NCBI GenBank assembly: GCA_905201505.1 | Contig: CAJKOJ010000017.1 | Span: 1-33,036, forward strand | Origin: an uncultured Eubacteriales bacterium | GTDB lineage: Bacteria; Bacillota; Clostridia; Lachnospirales; CAG-274 | DNA length: 33,036 nucleotides | Direction: 5' to 3' | Shown: positions 15,110 to 22,899 of the stretch, piece after piece | Layout of the letters: every line of letters starts with the position of its first letter | How positions within the stretch are numbered: the stretch's first letter is position 1 | Position numbers and translations under genes: made by a program | Notes under the pieces: generated by a model | The model's database searches: none | Told to the model about the DNA's origin: nothing | The model's input: only the letters and a program-made list of their open reading frames with translations

Positions 15110-15678
15110 TTTATACCGTTTATAAAAATTTTAACACTGTCCTCAATATATTGTTCTTTAGTCATATCAGTCAGTTTATTTCCAAATGAGGCAGCCAAAA
15201 ACACAAACCCAAAATTCATTGAAATAAATGTCATTGCCAAAGCATCAATATTTTTGCATTTAATTTTTCCCTTTTCCCGCATTTCATCAAAGTACTTTAT
15301 AAGCACATTTTTAAAAGTCTGAGGTATTTTCATTATGCCCCCAGCAGTATACTCGTATAAATCAGGTGTACGCAGTCCTATGGACAATTTAACCATCTCA
15401 GGCGTAACCTTCTTCATATACACTGCTGAAAATCCAATTAAATCCTTTTTAAGGTCACCGCAATATGTAAAGTCACTTTCTGAAAGATTTGGATTCCATT
15501 TAGGCATCTTCATAGCTTCCAGAACAATATCTTTTTTTGAATTAAATTTGCGGAATACAGTACATTCATTTACACCTGCTCTTGCTGCAATTTCTTTTGT
15601 GGTAGTCTGTGAGTATCCCTTTTCAACAATCAGGGTCATTGCTGAATTAATAATTTTAATTTCTGTTCTGTCAGCCAT
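15106..15678 (-). CDS. TetR/AcrR family transcriptional regulator
   Basis: A 190-residue regulator. The N-terminal HTH, YSQTTTKEIAARAGVNECTVFRKFNSKKDIVLEAM (about 22-56), is canonical TetR; the rest is a helical ligand-binding and dimerisation domain. The ATG at 15678 has AAGGAGGA in front; an earlier in-frame ATG lies inside the operator. Two near-identical palindromes, one at its own promoter (15691-15710) and one before the downstream DUF1330-MBL operon (15055-15072), show the regulon: autorepression plus control of two enzymes. The ligand is probably a substrate of those enzymes, which is inference. Confidence 0.92.
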   Translation of the reverse strand: MADRTEIKIINSAMTLIVEKGYSQTTTKEIAARAGVNECTVFRKFNSKKDIVLEAMKMPKWNPNLSESDFTYCGDLKKDLIGFSAVYMKKVTPEMVKLSIGLRTPDLYEYTAGGIMKIPQTFKNVLIKYFDEMREKGKIKCKNIDALAMTFISMNFGFVFLAASFGNKLTDMTKEQYIEDSVKIFINGIN

Positions 15679-15908
15679 ACAATCCTCCTTATGCAAGTAT
15701 TCACTTGCATAATATCATATTTACCTGTTCTTGTCAATTTATCTTTACTAACCAAATTTTTCACATATCCTATGTAAAAAATCATTCCTAAAACTGTAAT
15801 TATCAATTCGTAATTGTCAGTGCCGGACATACGCCTGTCATACACCAAAGAGGAGAAGAAAAAAATGCAAATAAGTAAAACACAGTATAAAACTGTTCTA
15901 TCCCCCAA
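15636..15908 (-). CDS. Doubtful small membrane protein, TTG start
   Basis: An open frame of 90 codons encodes VLYCVLLICIFFFSSLVYDRR and ELIITVLGMIFYIGYVKNLV, two convincing membrane segments joined by a polar loop. The only start is TTG with a weak ribosome binding site, overlapping the end of the BFD gene. The last 20 codons run through the tetR operator and start of tetR. The hydrophobic pattern suggests a real small protein or a remnant, but the overlaps argue for caution. Confidence 0.35.
   Translation of the reverse strand: MGDRTVLYCVLLICIFFFSSLVYDRRMSGTDNYELIITVLGMIFYIGYVKNLVSKDKLTRTGKYDIMQVNTCIRRIVWLTEQKLKLLIQQ
15691..15737 (-). promoter_or_regulatory. tetR promoter and TetR operator
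   Basis: On the minus strand TTGACA (plus 15732-15737) and TATTAT (plus 15709-15714) are 17 bp apart, with TG just before the -10. The operator ATGCAAGTATTCACTTGCAT (15691-15710; 8-base perfect arms) starts within the -10 box. The tetR SD follows immediately. Confidence 0.88.
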
Positions 15909-16083
15909 TTTCTTTTTTCAACTCTTCAATTACATTTTTACCATCACCTATACAGGCACTGCACAGTACTCCAAGTCTCATACTTCTTTCAAGGTCCTCA
16001 AAGGAATCAGCACCCTCCAAAAGAGCCTTTTTAATATCATCAGTCCATATATTATAACACTCGCACACCAATCTGTTTTTCAT
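15898..16083 (-). CDS. BFD-like [2Fe-2S] protein
   Basis: A 61-residue protein with the bacterioferritin-associated ferredoxin (BFD-like) cysteine pattern: Cys7-x-Cys9 (LVCECYN) and Cys41-x2-Cys44 (VLCSACIGDG), four ligands for one [2Fe-2S] cluster. Such proteins donate electrons, for instance to release stored iron, or serve as small redox modules. AAAGGTGAG precedes the ATG. It lies 14 bp after rmuC in the same direction, but no functional link is evident. No bacterioferritin is adjacent. Confidence 0.85.
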   Translation of the reverse strand: MKNRLVCECYNIWTDDIKKALLEGADSFEDLERSMRLGVLCSACIGDGKNVIEELKKEIGG

Positions 16084-16097
16084 ATTCTCACCTTTTA

Positions 16098-17375
16098 TTA
16101 CTCTTCGTCCTCAACATCAAGTATCTCATCGGCCTTGCTGCTGTCCTGCAAAGCCTCAACATTGCTCAGTTTTCTCTTCATAGCTTTTGTCCTTGTAGTC
16201 ACCAGTTTTTCAAGGTCATCACTTGCCATTTCAAGGTGTTTTTTTGTCTTGTCAAGAGCGTCGGCAAATTTACCAAATTCAGTCTTAACAGCAGCCAGAG
16301 TATCCCACACTTCCATACTTCTTTTTTGTATGGCAAGGGTCTTAAATCCCATTTGCAGACTGTTAAGCAGTGCCGCCATAGTACTGGGACCTGCAATATT
16401 TACTTTATACTTGACCTGTAATTCTTCAATAAGTCCTCTGTTTACAACTTCTGCATACAACCCCTCAAATGGCAGAAACATAACAGCAAAATTAGTAGTA
16501 TGAGGCGGTGCTATGTACTTGCTGCTTATATCCTTTGCTTCGCTTTCAATAACCGCAACAAGGGCTTTTACAGCAGTGTTTATATTATCTTTATCTCCGC
16601 TGTCATATGCGTCTAAAAGAGCCTGATACCTGTCACCTGGAAATTTGCTGTCAATAGGCAAATATACGGCTTTCTCATCATTACCGGGAAGCCTGATTGC
16701 AAATTCAACTCTTTTTCCGCTTCCCGGTACAACTTCGGCATTTTCGTCATACTGCTCAGGCGATAGTATCTCCTGCAAAATAGCACTTAATTGAATTTCA
16801 CCTAAAATACCTCTTGTTTTAACATTGGATAAAACTTTCTTTAAATCACCTACACCGTTTGCCAGTGTCTGCATTTCTCCAAGTCCCTTGTAAACTTGCT
16901 CAAGCCTTTCACTTACCAGTGCAAAAGACTTATTCATTTTATCCTCAAGGGATTTCTGCAGCTTTTCATCAACAACATTTCTCATTTCATCAAGTTTTTT
17001 GTTGTTGTCATTTTGTATTGATGTCAGGCTTTTTTCAACAGTGGCCCTTATGTTTTCAAGTTTTTGTTCATTTTCTACAGAAAAAGTCTTAAATCTTTCC
17101 TCCTGCTGTGAAAGTGAAGCCGTTACAGTTTCCCTCAGTACAGACTGGCTTGCTGATATACTCCTGTCAATAGACGCAATTTTTTCACCTACCATATCAT
17201 TAAAAAGCCTTTGATTGCTTAAAAGTCCCTCATTTATTGATTTTACAGTGTTTTCACTGCTTTTATCAACTGTATCTTTAACATCTTTTACGCTTACTCC
17301 CTTGTTTTTTAATAAACACATTATCAGAATAAGCATTAAAAAAATTAATATGCCTAATAGTACATTGGTCAGCAC
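16098..17375 (-). CDS. rmuC: RmuC family DNA recombination/limiting protein
   Basis: A 425-residue protein. Residues 1-24 are a membrane anchor, about 35-175 are a long polar coiled coil (VEKSLTSIQNDNNKKLDEMRN and similar), and about 185-380 hold the RmuC nuclease-like domain (RGILGEIQLSAILQEILSPEQYDENA, YLPIDSKFPGDRYQALLDA, FLPFEGLYAEVVNRGL). RmuC limits inversion of short repeats and is proposed to act on DNA. The GTG start at 17375 has AAGGAGG 7 bases upstream, lying inside the last codons of deoC (7-base overlap). It ends with an acidic tail (ADEILDVEDEE). Confidence 0.92.
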   Translation of the reverse strand: MLTNVLLGILIFLMLILIMCLLKNKGVSVKDVKDTVDKSSENTVKSINEGLLSNQRLFNDMVGEKIASIDRSISASQSVLRETVTASLSQQEERFKTFSVENEQKLENIRATVEKSLTSIQNDNNKKLDEMRNVVDEKLQKSLEDKMNKSFALVSERLEQVYKGLGEMQTLANGVGDLKKVLSNVKTRGILGEIQLSAILQEILSPEQYDENAEVVPGSGKRVEFAIRLPGNDEKAVYLPIDSKFPGDRYQALLDAYDSGDKDNINTAVKALVAVIESEAKDISSKYIAPPHTTNFAVMFLPFEGLYAEVVNRGLIEELQVKYKVNIAGPSTMAALLNSLQMGFKTLAIQKRSMEVWDTLAAVKTEFGKFADALDKTKKHLEMASDDLEKLVTTRTKAMKRKLSNVEALQDSSKADEILDVEDEE

Positions 17376-18028
17376 AGTTTTTCCTCCTTAACTATTTTTA
17401 CAATTCTGCTTGTGCCTAGTCTGTCAGCACCAAGCTCAATAAATCTTTCACCGTCAGCAATGGAAGAAATACCTCCGGCGGCTTTTATCTTCACATTTTC
17501 TCCCACATTTTCTGCAAAAATTTTAATGTCTTCAAATGTAGCTCCCTGACCGCCGAAACCTGTACTTGTCTTTATATAATCAGCACCTGCCTCTGTTACA
17601 ATACGGCACATTTTAATTTTTTCCTCCGCAGTAAGCATACAGGTTTCAATAATTACCTTTAGTACTTTATCCCCGCAGGCAGCCTTAATTTCTTTTATTT
17701 CATTTAATATAGCAGTATAGTTTTTATCCTTTAAGTCACCTATATTTATAACCATATCAATTTCATCAGCACCGTTTTCAATAGCGTCCTTTGTTTCAAA
17801 TACCTTTGCAGCTGTAGTTGAATATCCGTTGGGAAATCCAATTACAGTACATATTTTCACCTTATCCTCAACATACCTCTTAGCCCTTTTAACAAAGCTT
17901 GCAGGTATGCACACACTTGCAGTTTTGTATTTTATGCCGTCGTCACAAATTTCCTTTATTTCCTCCCATACAGCACTTTGCTTTAAAAGTGTATGGTCTA
18001 CCTTACTTAATATTTCATTTATATCCAT
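17369..18028 (-). CDS. deoC: Deoxyribose-phosphate aldolase
   Basis: A 219-residue class I aldolase that splits 2-deoxyribose-5-phosphate into glyceraldehyde-3-phosphate and acetaldehyde in deoxynucleoside catabolism. Lys153 in ADYIKTSTGFGGQGAT is the Schiff-base residue, with Asp91 (EIDMVINIG) and Lys182 (VKIKAAGGI) completing the active site. AGGAGG precedes the ATG. It is coupled to rmuC by overlap. The C_GCAxxG_C_C gene lies 52 bp upstream. No deoA, deoB or deoD neighbour is present. Confidence 0.95.
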   Translation of the reverse strand: MDINEILSKVDHTLLKQSAVWEEIKEICDDGIKYKTASVCIPASFVKRAKRYVEDKVKICTVIGFPNGYSTTAAKVFETKDAIENGADEIDMVINIGDLKDKNYTAILNEIKEIKAACGDKVLKVIIETCMLTAEEKIKMCRIVTEAGADYIKTSTGFGGQGATFEDIKIFAENVGENVKIKAAGGISSIADGERFIELGADRLGTSRIVKIVKEEKLC

Positions 18029-18080
18029 AGTACATTCCTCCGCAATTTTTTATTATTGTAAAATCACTTATAATAACAGT

Positions 18081-18446
18081 CTAATATTTTTTTCTTCCTT
18101 TGTCAATTATATCAGTTAAAATATCACAGGCAGCTTCTATAACTTCCTGGCAGTTATTTTCCTTTTTCAGTTTATAACAGTTAAGGCTTCCAAATCTTTC
18201 ATTAAATCTCTCTGCCAGCTCCAATCTGTAAAAAGCAACATCATCGCACAATATTCCAATAGCCATTACACAAGCCAGGATAACTCCGCAGCAATTACCC
18301 ACACCCAGTCCGTTATACAGACCACTGCATGCATCAAAGCAATCCTCTGATATTTTCACATTATACTCTTCCTCACATGCCTTTAATACACATTTTGCAC
18401 AGTTATACCCATTGTTATAACAGTCCAAAGCTCTCTCTTTTAACAT
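18081..18446 (-). CDS. C_GCAxxG_C_C family protein
   Basis: A 121-residue cysteine-rich protein with the family pattern: GYNCAKCVLKAC, CFDACSGLYNGLG, and GNCCGVILACVMAIG, the last matching the GCAxxG-type core with CC in place of GC. Ten or so cysteines suggest a redox or metal-binding role. The family is common in anaerobes, and its reaction is unknown. The gene is preceded by a very strong SD (GGGAGGAGGG), but that SD is paired in a 12-bp hairpin (18449-18492), suggesting translational control. Confidence 0.88.
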   Translation of the reverse strand: MLKERALDCYNNGYNCAKCVLKACEEEYNVKISEDCFDACSGLYNGLGVGNCCGVILACVMAIGILCDDVAFYRLELAERFNERFGSLNCYKLKKENNCQEVIEAACDILTDIIDKGRKKY

Positions 18447-18448
18447 AA

Positions 18449-18492
18449 AAACCCTCCTCCCACTATTAGTTTATCTTGCAGGAGAAGGGTTT
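18449..18492 (-). promoter_or_regulatory. SD-sequestering hairpin before the C_GCAxxG_C_C gene
   Basis: On the minus strand AAACCCTTCTCC (plus 18481-18492) can pair with GGAGGAGGGTTT (plus 18449-18460) over 12 bp with one G-U pair and a 20-base loop. The 3' arm is the Shine-Dalgarno of the gene starting at 18446. This is a classical anti-SD layout. Confidence 0.7.
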
Positions 18493-18568
18493 GTTACTAA
18501 AGTACAAACTCAAATATTTATTTATACCAATTAAACTGCCTTTAAAAAATATAAAGCATAAAAACCTT

Positions 18569-20080
18569 TTACTTTACAGGCATTGCATTCTGATCCTTGA
18601 GGACAACATCATGGGCACCGCCCTCAACAATACTTGTAGATGACACAAGGGTAATTCTTGCCTTTTCCTGTAATTCAGGAATAGACAAAGCACCGCAGTT
18701 GCACATTGTTGAGCGAACTTTTGAAAGTGTGATAGCAAGATTATCATGGAGATAACCTGCATAAGGAACATAAGAATCAACACCTTCTTCAAAAGAAAGC
18801 TTGCTTGCTCCTCCCATATCATATCTCTGCCAGTTTCTTGCTCTTGCAGAGCCTTCTCCCCAGTATTCCTTCATATAGTTGCCGTTGACAATAACCTTGT
18901 TTGTAGGACTTTCCTCAAACCTTGAGAAATATCTTCCAAGCATACAGAAATCACAGCCCATTGCAAGAGCCAATGTAATGTGATAGTCGTGTACAATACC
19001 GCCGTCAGAACAGATAGGAACATAAACACCTGTTTCCTTAAAGTATTCATCTCTTGCAGCTGCAACCTCAATTACAGCAGTGGCCTGACCTCTGCCTATA
19101 CCCTTTGTTTCTCTAGTTATACATATAGAACCGCCGCCTATACCAATTTTAACAAAGTCAGCACCTGCCTCAGCAAGGAATCTGAAACCTTCTCTGTCAA
19201 CTACATTGCCTGCACCAATTTTAACACTGTTGCCATAATGCTGTCTTACCCAGTCTATAGTATTCTTCTGCCAAGCTGTAAAGCCCTCTGATGAATCAAT
19301 ACATAAAACATCTGCACCAGCCTCAACAAGAGCCGGAACTCTTTCAGCATAGTCTCTTGTATTAATACCTGCACCTACAATATATCTCTTGTGAGCGTCT
19401 AAAAGCTCCATTGTGTTTTCCTTGTGGCTTTCATAGTCTTTTCTGAATACATAAGCAACAAGTCTCTGCTGGTCATCAACAATAGGAAGAGCGTTTAATT
19501 TCTTATCCCATATTATATCATTTGCTTCTTTAAGAGTAGTACCCTCTTTAGCATAAATCATATTTTCAATAGGTGTCATAAATTCAGATACCTTAGTTTC
19601 AGGATCCATTCTGCTCACTCTGTAGTCTCTGCTTGTTACAATACCAAGGAGCTTGCCTGTAGCAGTACCATCCTCTGTCACAGAAACAGTAGAATGACCT
19701 GTCTTTTCCTTTAAAGCAATAATATCAGCAAGTGTCTGGTCAGGTCTTATGTTTGAATCACTCTGAACAAAACCTGCCTTATAGCTTTTAACTCTCTTAA
19801 CCATTTCAGCCTGCTTTTCAACAGTCTGTGAGCCATAGATAAATGACACACCACCCTCCTTAGCAAGTGCAATAGCCATATTATCATCAGATACTGACTG
19901 CATAATTGCCGATACTAAAGGAATATTCATAGTAAGAGGACAATCCTCTTCGCCTTTTCTGTACTTAACTAAAGGTGTAACAAGGCTTGCTTTTGCAGGA
20001 ATACATTCCTCAGAAGAATAGCCCGGTACAAGTAAATATTCACTGAAAGTATGTGATGGTTCTTTAAAATAGTATGCCAT
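18569..20080 (-). CDS. guaB: IMP dehydrogenase
   Basis: Oxidises IMP to XMP with NAD+, the committed step of GMP synthesis. From the ATG at 20080 (AGGAGA upstream) it has 503 residues; an in-frame extension to 20164 is disfavoured because it lacks an SD. The catalytic Cys320 is in GIGGGSICITRETKGIG. CBS domains occupy about 110-220, and residues 352-380 carry PICSDGGIVHDYHITLALAMG. The N-terminus (AYYFKEPSHTFSEYLLVPG) differs from the common FDDVLL form, marking the divergent IMPDH group seen in many clostridia. It has its own promoter and a 140-base leader with a terminator-like hairpin. Confidence 0.93.
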   Translation of the reverse strand: MAYYFKEPSHTFSEYLLVPGYSSEECIPAKASLVTPLVKYRKGEEDCPLTMNIPLVSAIMQSVSDDNMAIALAKEGGVSFIYGSQTVEKQAEMVKRVKSYKAGFVQSDSNIRPDQTLADIIALKEKTGHSTVSVTEDGTATGKLLGIVTSRDYRVSRMDPETKVSEFMTPIENMIYAKEGTTLKEANDIIWDKKLNALPIVDDQQRLVAYVFRKDYESHKENTMELLDAHKRYIVGAGINTRDYAERVPALVEAGADVLCIDSSEGFTAWQKNTIDWVRQHYGNSVKIGAGNVVDREGFRFLAEAGADFVKIGIGGGSICITRETKGIGRGQATAVIEVAAARDEYFKETGVYVPICSDGGIVHDYHITLALAMGCDFCMLGRYFSRFEESPTNKVIVNGNYMKEYWGEGSARARNWQRYDMGGASKLSFEEGVDSYVPYAGYLHDNLAITLSKVRSTMCNCGALSIPELQEKARITLVSSTSIVEGGAHDVVLKDQNAMPVK

Positions 20081-20131
20081 TTTCTCATTCTCCTTTGTCT
20101 GAAATTTGATAATTAAAGTTCTGTCAATTAA

Positions 20132-20169
20132 ACAACAAAAACGATTGCTAAGAAATACTTTCACAATCG
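20132..20169 (-). terminator. Terminator-like hairpin inside the guaB leader
   Basis: On the minus strand CGATTG (plus 20164-20169) and CAATCG (plus 20142-20147) pair, followed immediately by TTTTTGTTG. It lies between the promoter and the start codon, so it may be an attenuator. The stem is only 6 bp with flanking A/T pairs. Confidence 0.5.
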
Positions 20170-20228
20170 CTTTTGCAGTTACGTCATCTAAAGGTTACAT
20201 TTTTCAACATAAACTTATATTAATGAAT

Positions 20229-20257
20229 ATGATAACACAATATATTCAATTATGCAA
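20229..20257 (-). promoter_or_regulatory. guaB promoter
   Basis: TTGCAT (plus 20252-20257) and TATCAT (plus 20229-20234) are 17 bp apart on the minus strand with TGT before the -10. It predicts a leader of about 140 bases. Confidence 0.6.
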
Positions 20258-20285
20258 GATATTTTTTACAAAATAAAGCTATGAT

Positions 20286-21233
20286 TTACTTCATTGAATC
20301 AACAGAGCCCAAAACCTTTTCAATTTTAAATTCAACTAATTCCTGTACCATATCTCTTGCAGTTCCCAAATATCCTCTTGGGTCAAAAGCCTCAGGCTTT
20401 TCAACAAAAGACTTTCTGATACCTGCAGTCATAGCAAGTCTTATATCTGTATCCATATTAATCTTACATACTGCCATACTTGATGCCTTTCTAAGCATTT
20501 CAATAGGAATACCGCTGGCACCCTTTATAGATCCGCCGTACTTATTGCACATTTCAATAACAGCAGGGTCAACACTTGACGCACCATGAAGAACAATAGG
20601 ATAGTTGCTAAAGCCTGCTGCCTCAAGCTTTTCAGTAATTGTAGCAAGTCTGTCAAAGTCAAGCTTTGCTTCACCCTTAAACTTGTAAGCACCGTGGCTG
20701 GTACCAATAGCAATAGCAAGAGAATCAACACCTGTTCTTGTTACAAAGTCTACAGCCTGATCAGGGTCAGTATATGTAGCATTTGCAGAATCTACATTTA
20801 CATCATCTTCAACACCTGCAAGTTTACCAAGTTCAGCCTCAACAACCACACCGTGACTGTGGGCATAGTCAACAACTTCCTTAGTCTTAGCCACATTCTC
20901 CTCATAGTCAAAATGTGAACCGTCAAACATAACAGATGTAAAGCCGTTTTCTACACAGAGCTTAACAGTTTCAATATCAGGACCATGGTCAAGATGCAAA
21001 GCAACATCAACACCTGTTTCTTCAACAAGGGCCTTTACCATACCCAATAAGCACTGCGGTCCTGCATATTTCAATGCAGACTTTGAGCACTGTAATATAA
21101 CAGCAGAATTCTTAGCAGCAGCACCTCTTACTACACCTTGTACTATTTCCATATTGTTAATATTAAATGCACCTATTGCATACTTTCCCTCAAATGCTTT
21201 TTTAAACATTTCCTTTGTTGTAACTAAAGCCAT
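20286..21233 (-). CDS. fba: Class II fructose-bisphosphate (ketose-bisphosphate) aldolase
   Basis: A 315-residue zinc aldolase that splits fructose-1,6-bisphosphate into triose phosphates in glycolysis. Active-site marks are Asp82-His83 (LDHGPD), Glu134 (VEAELGKLAG), His180 (GTSHGAYKF) and His216 (VLHGASS), covering the zinc ligands and the catalytic aspartate. The length is normal for the short class IIA/B Firmicutes form. AAGGAGG precedes the ATG. A tagatose-bisphosphate aldolase is the main alternative, but the single-gene context favours glycolysis. Confidence 0.94.
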   Translation of the reverse strand: MALVTTKEMFKKAFEGKYAIGAFNINNMEIVQGVVRGAAAKNSAVILQCSKSALKYAGPQCLLGMVKALVEETGVDVALHLDHGPDIETVKLCVENGFTSVMFDGSHFDYEENVAKTKEVVDYAHSHGVVVEAELGKLAGVEDDVNVDSANATYTDPDQAVDFVTRTGVDSLAIAIGTSHGAYKFKGEAKLDFDRLATITEKLEAAGFSNYPIVLHGASSVDPAVIEMCNKYGGSIKGASGIPIEMLRKASSMAVCKINMDTDIRLAMTAGIRKSFVEKPEAFDPRGYLGTARDMVQELVEFKIEKVLGSVDSMK

Positions 21234-21270
21234 ATTATATTCCTCCTTGTATATAAAATTCGTTATAAAT

Positions 21271-21299
21271 ATTATAACATACTTAGAAATTTAAGGCAA
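21271..21299 (-). promoter_or_regulatory. fba promoter
   Basis: TTGCCT (plus 21294-21299) and a perfect TATAAT with extended TGT (plus 21271-21276) are 17 bp apart on the minus strand, some 38 bp before the start codon. Confidence 0.8.
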
Positions 21300-21390
21300 T
21301 AAATTTATAAAGTTTTGTATGCTGTTTTTTCTTAAAATCTGACACATATAAACTTATAAAGCAACTTTCATTTTGCTTCTTAAAAGGTAT

Positions 21391-21995
21391 TTATATAGCA
21401 TTTCCTTCAAACTGCGTCCTGTAAAGCTCATAATATTTTCCTCTTTTTTCAATAAGTTCACTGTGATTTCCCGTTTCTGCAATTCTTCCTTTATCCATTA
21501 CAACTATTAGGTCAGCGTCCTGTATTGTAGAAAGCCTGTGAGCAATTATAAGACTTGTCCTGTCTTTCATCAGCTTTACCATAGCGTCTTGTATATGCTT
21601 TTCCGTTCTTGTATCAACGCTTGATGTTGCTTCATTTGTTATTCTTGTAACAAGTGACCCTGTGTAAAACTTGTCAGTCTGTTCAAATGAAAACTTCATT
21701 ACTCTTTTAAATGCAGCTTTTCTTATATCGTTACCCCAGTTCTGACTGAATACATTTGCAACACTCCCGAGAGTACTCCGCTTATGCCCCCCAATATTAC
21801 TATACCTATCATTTTTATACCCATAGATATTATTAAATAAAGATTTCCCGTACCATTATTAGATAACCCTAACACACCCTCATCAATAATAACTCTCATC
21901 ATCTGCGGCTGAATTAAGTCCATAACCACTTCTCCAAGCATAAATAACGATGCCATAAGCCCGAATATCCAATATTTCTTCAAAAATTTAAGCAA
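21391..21995 (-). pseudogene. ABC exporter remnant with large internal deletion and frameshift
   Basis: The first part (21723-21995) is the N-terminus of a half-size ABC exporter: FGLMASLFMLGEVVMDLIQPQMMRVIIDEGV. It goes out of frame near 21770-21790. The second frame reads ANVFSQNWGNDIRKAAFKRVMKFSFEQTDKFYTGSLVTRITN and then jumps directly into the end of the ATPase domain, EATSSVDTRTEKHIQDAM, with the H-loop region AHRLSTIQDADLIVV. Most of the membrane domain, the Walker A motif and the signature motif (about 350 residues) are missing. The joint TRITN/DEATSSVD suggests deletion within one gene or between two tandem ABC genes. It cannot make a working transporter. Confidence 0.9.
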
Positions 21996-21997
21996 TT

Positions 21998-22436
21998 TTA
22001 TACCCCCCTTCTGTGATTGAAAAGTGAACTGTCAAACTTGCTTTCCCAATCAGGAAACAGTTTTTCAAGTATTCTTTTTAAATCCTCCTGTTCCTTTTCG
22101 CTAAGGGAAGTAAACAATATTTTCTCCTGCTCACTGTTTATTTTCATATTTTCATCAAGATACTTCATACCTGTATCCGTAATTGTAATATTAATTTTTC
22201 TTCTGTCACTTTCATCCTTTTCTTTTACTATAAAACCCTGGTTTTCAAGTTTTTTCACAGTCTCGCTTACAGAGCCCGACTTTAATGTAAGTATCTCCAA
22301 AAGTTCCTTTTGAGTAATACTTCCTTTTTCTTTAAGCAGTTTAAGTACTTTAAGCTGACCTCTTTTCCCCCCCTCTTCTGTGGTATAAAAAGTGACCGCA
22401 TTTTCCCATTATCAAAAGCAATTCTTTGTTGTCCAT
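21998..22436 (-). pseudogene. MarR family regulator, frameshifted in a 7-base G run
   Basis: From ATG 22436 the frame reads MDNKELLLIMGKCGHFLYHRR and stops soon after. Shifting by one base at the C7 tract on plus (22367-22373) continues GQLKVLKLLKEKGSITQKELLEIL and then TLKSGSVSETVKKLENQGFIVKEKDESDRR, a full MarR winged helix ending at 21998. With six instead of seven G residues the protein would be intact, about 145 residues. A homopolymer shift may be decay, a phase-variable switch, or a sequencing error. The following ABC gene is clearly dead, which favours decay. Confidence 0.85.
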
Positions 22437-22456
22437 ATTATCATCTCCAAAAAAAG

Positions 22457-22510
22457 TTTAGGTACCTTGATATTGTAGCAGCTTATACTGCAATTGTTAA
22501 GGTACCTAAA
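22457..22510 (-). promoter_or_regulatory. Promoter flanked by two MarR-type operators
   Basis: TTTAGGTACCTT (22457-22468) and AAGGTACCTAAA (22499-22510) are exact inverted copies, each holding the 8-base palindrome AGGTACCT. Between them, on the minus strand, TTAACA (plus 22495-22500) and TACAAT (plus 22472-22477) are 17 bp apart. It is the promoter of the decayed marR-ABC locus, with the regulator sites intact. Confidence 0.8.
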
Positions 22511-22518
22511 TAAAAAAA

Positions 22519-22538
22519 GAGCTGTATGAAAACAGCTC
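22519..22538 (-). terminator. Terminator of the kinase-membrane protein operon
   Basis: GAGCTGT (22519-22525) and ACAGCTC (22532-22538) pair around 6 bases, followed on the minus strand by seven T residues. It ends the operon 22551-23490 and separates it from the decayed marR promoter. Confidence 0.9.
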
Positions 22539-22550
22539 CATAATATATTT

Positions 22551-22883
22551 TTAATTTTCTTTTTTACTGCCCATTATCAATGCCATAGCAAATACTCCGC
22601 ATAAAATCAAACTATAATAATTCTCTCCGGTATATCTGTACAATAATATAACTACAGCAGCATTAATAATGAGAAATACACAGCTTACAATCCTGTTTAT
22701 GTTAAGTCTGTTTATTACAGTAATCAATGCACCAAATACAATTGAAAATACAAGAAATGATATAAGTCTTGGAATAATATTGTAAGTTCTTGATACAACA
22801 AAATATATTTTCCTGTCTATAATTTGAAATATTAAAGCAAATACCGTAACTGCAAAACTCCAAACAGTGTATTTTGTATCCAT
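22551..22883 (-). CDS. Small membrane protein of unknown function
   Basis: A 110-residue protein with four likely membrane helices (YTVWSFAVTVFALIFQII, LISFLVFSIVFGALITVI, IVSCVFLIINAAVVILLY, YSLILCGVFAMALIMG) and a lysine-rich end (GSKKEN). I recognise no family. It starts 16 bp after the cytidylate-kinase-like gene and ends at a strong terminator, so the two form an operon. This echoes the first kinase paralogue, which is also paired with a membrane protein (the MATE pump). Confidence 0.7.
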   Translation of the reverse strand: MDTKYTVWSFAVTVFALIFQIIDRKIYFVVSRTYNIIPRLISFLVFSIVFGALITVINRLNINRIVSCVFLIINAAVVILLYRYTGENYYSLILCGVFAMALIMGSKKEN

Positions 22884-22899
22884 AGCCCTATTCTCCTTT

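Noticed and set aside
15814..16503. 229-codon plus-strand open frame
   Set aside because: It is antisense to the BFD and rmuC genes; its Ser/Leu/Phe-rich composition is the mirror of their codons.
18980..19291. Plus-strand frame inside guaB, rich in Cys, Thr and Tyr
   Set aside because: It is a shadow of guaB with no start signal.
20081..20228. Purine riboswitch before guaB
   Set aside because: The conserved purine-aptamer blocks (TATA-GTCTAC-type loops) are absent; only a promoter and a terminator-like hairpin are supported.
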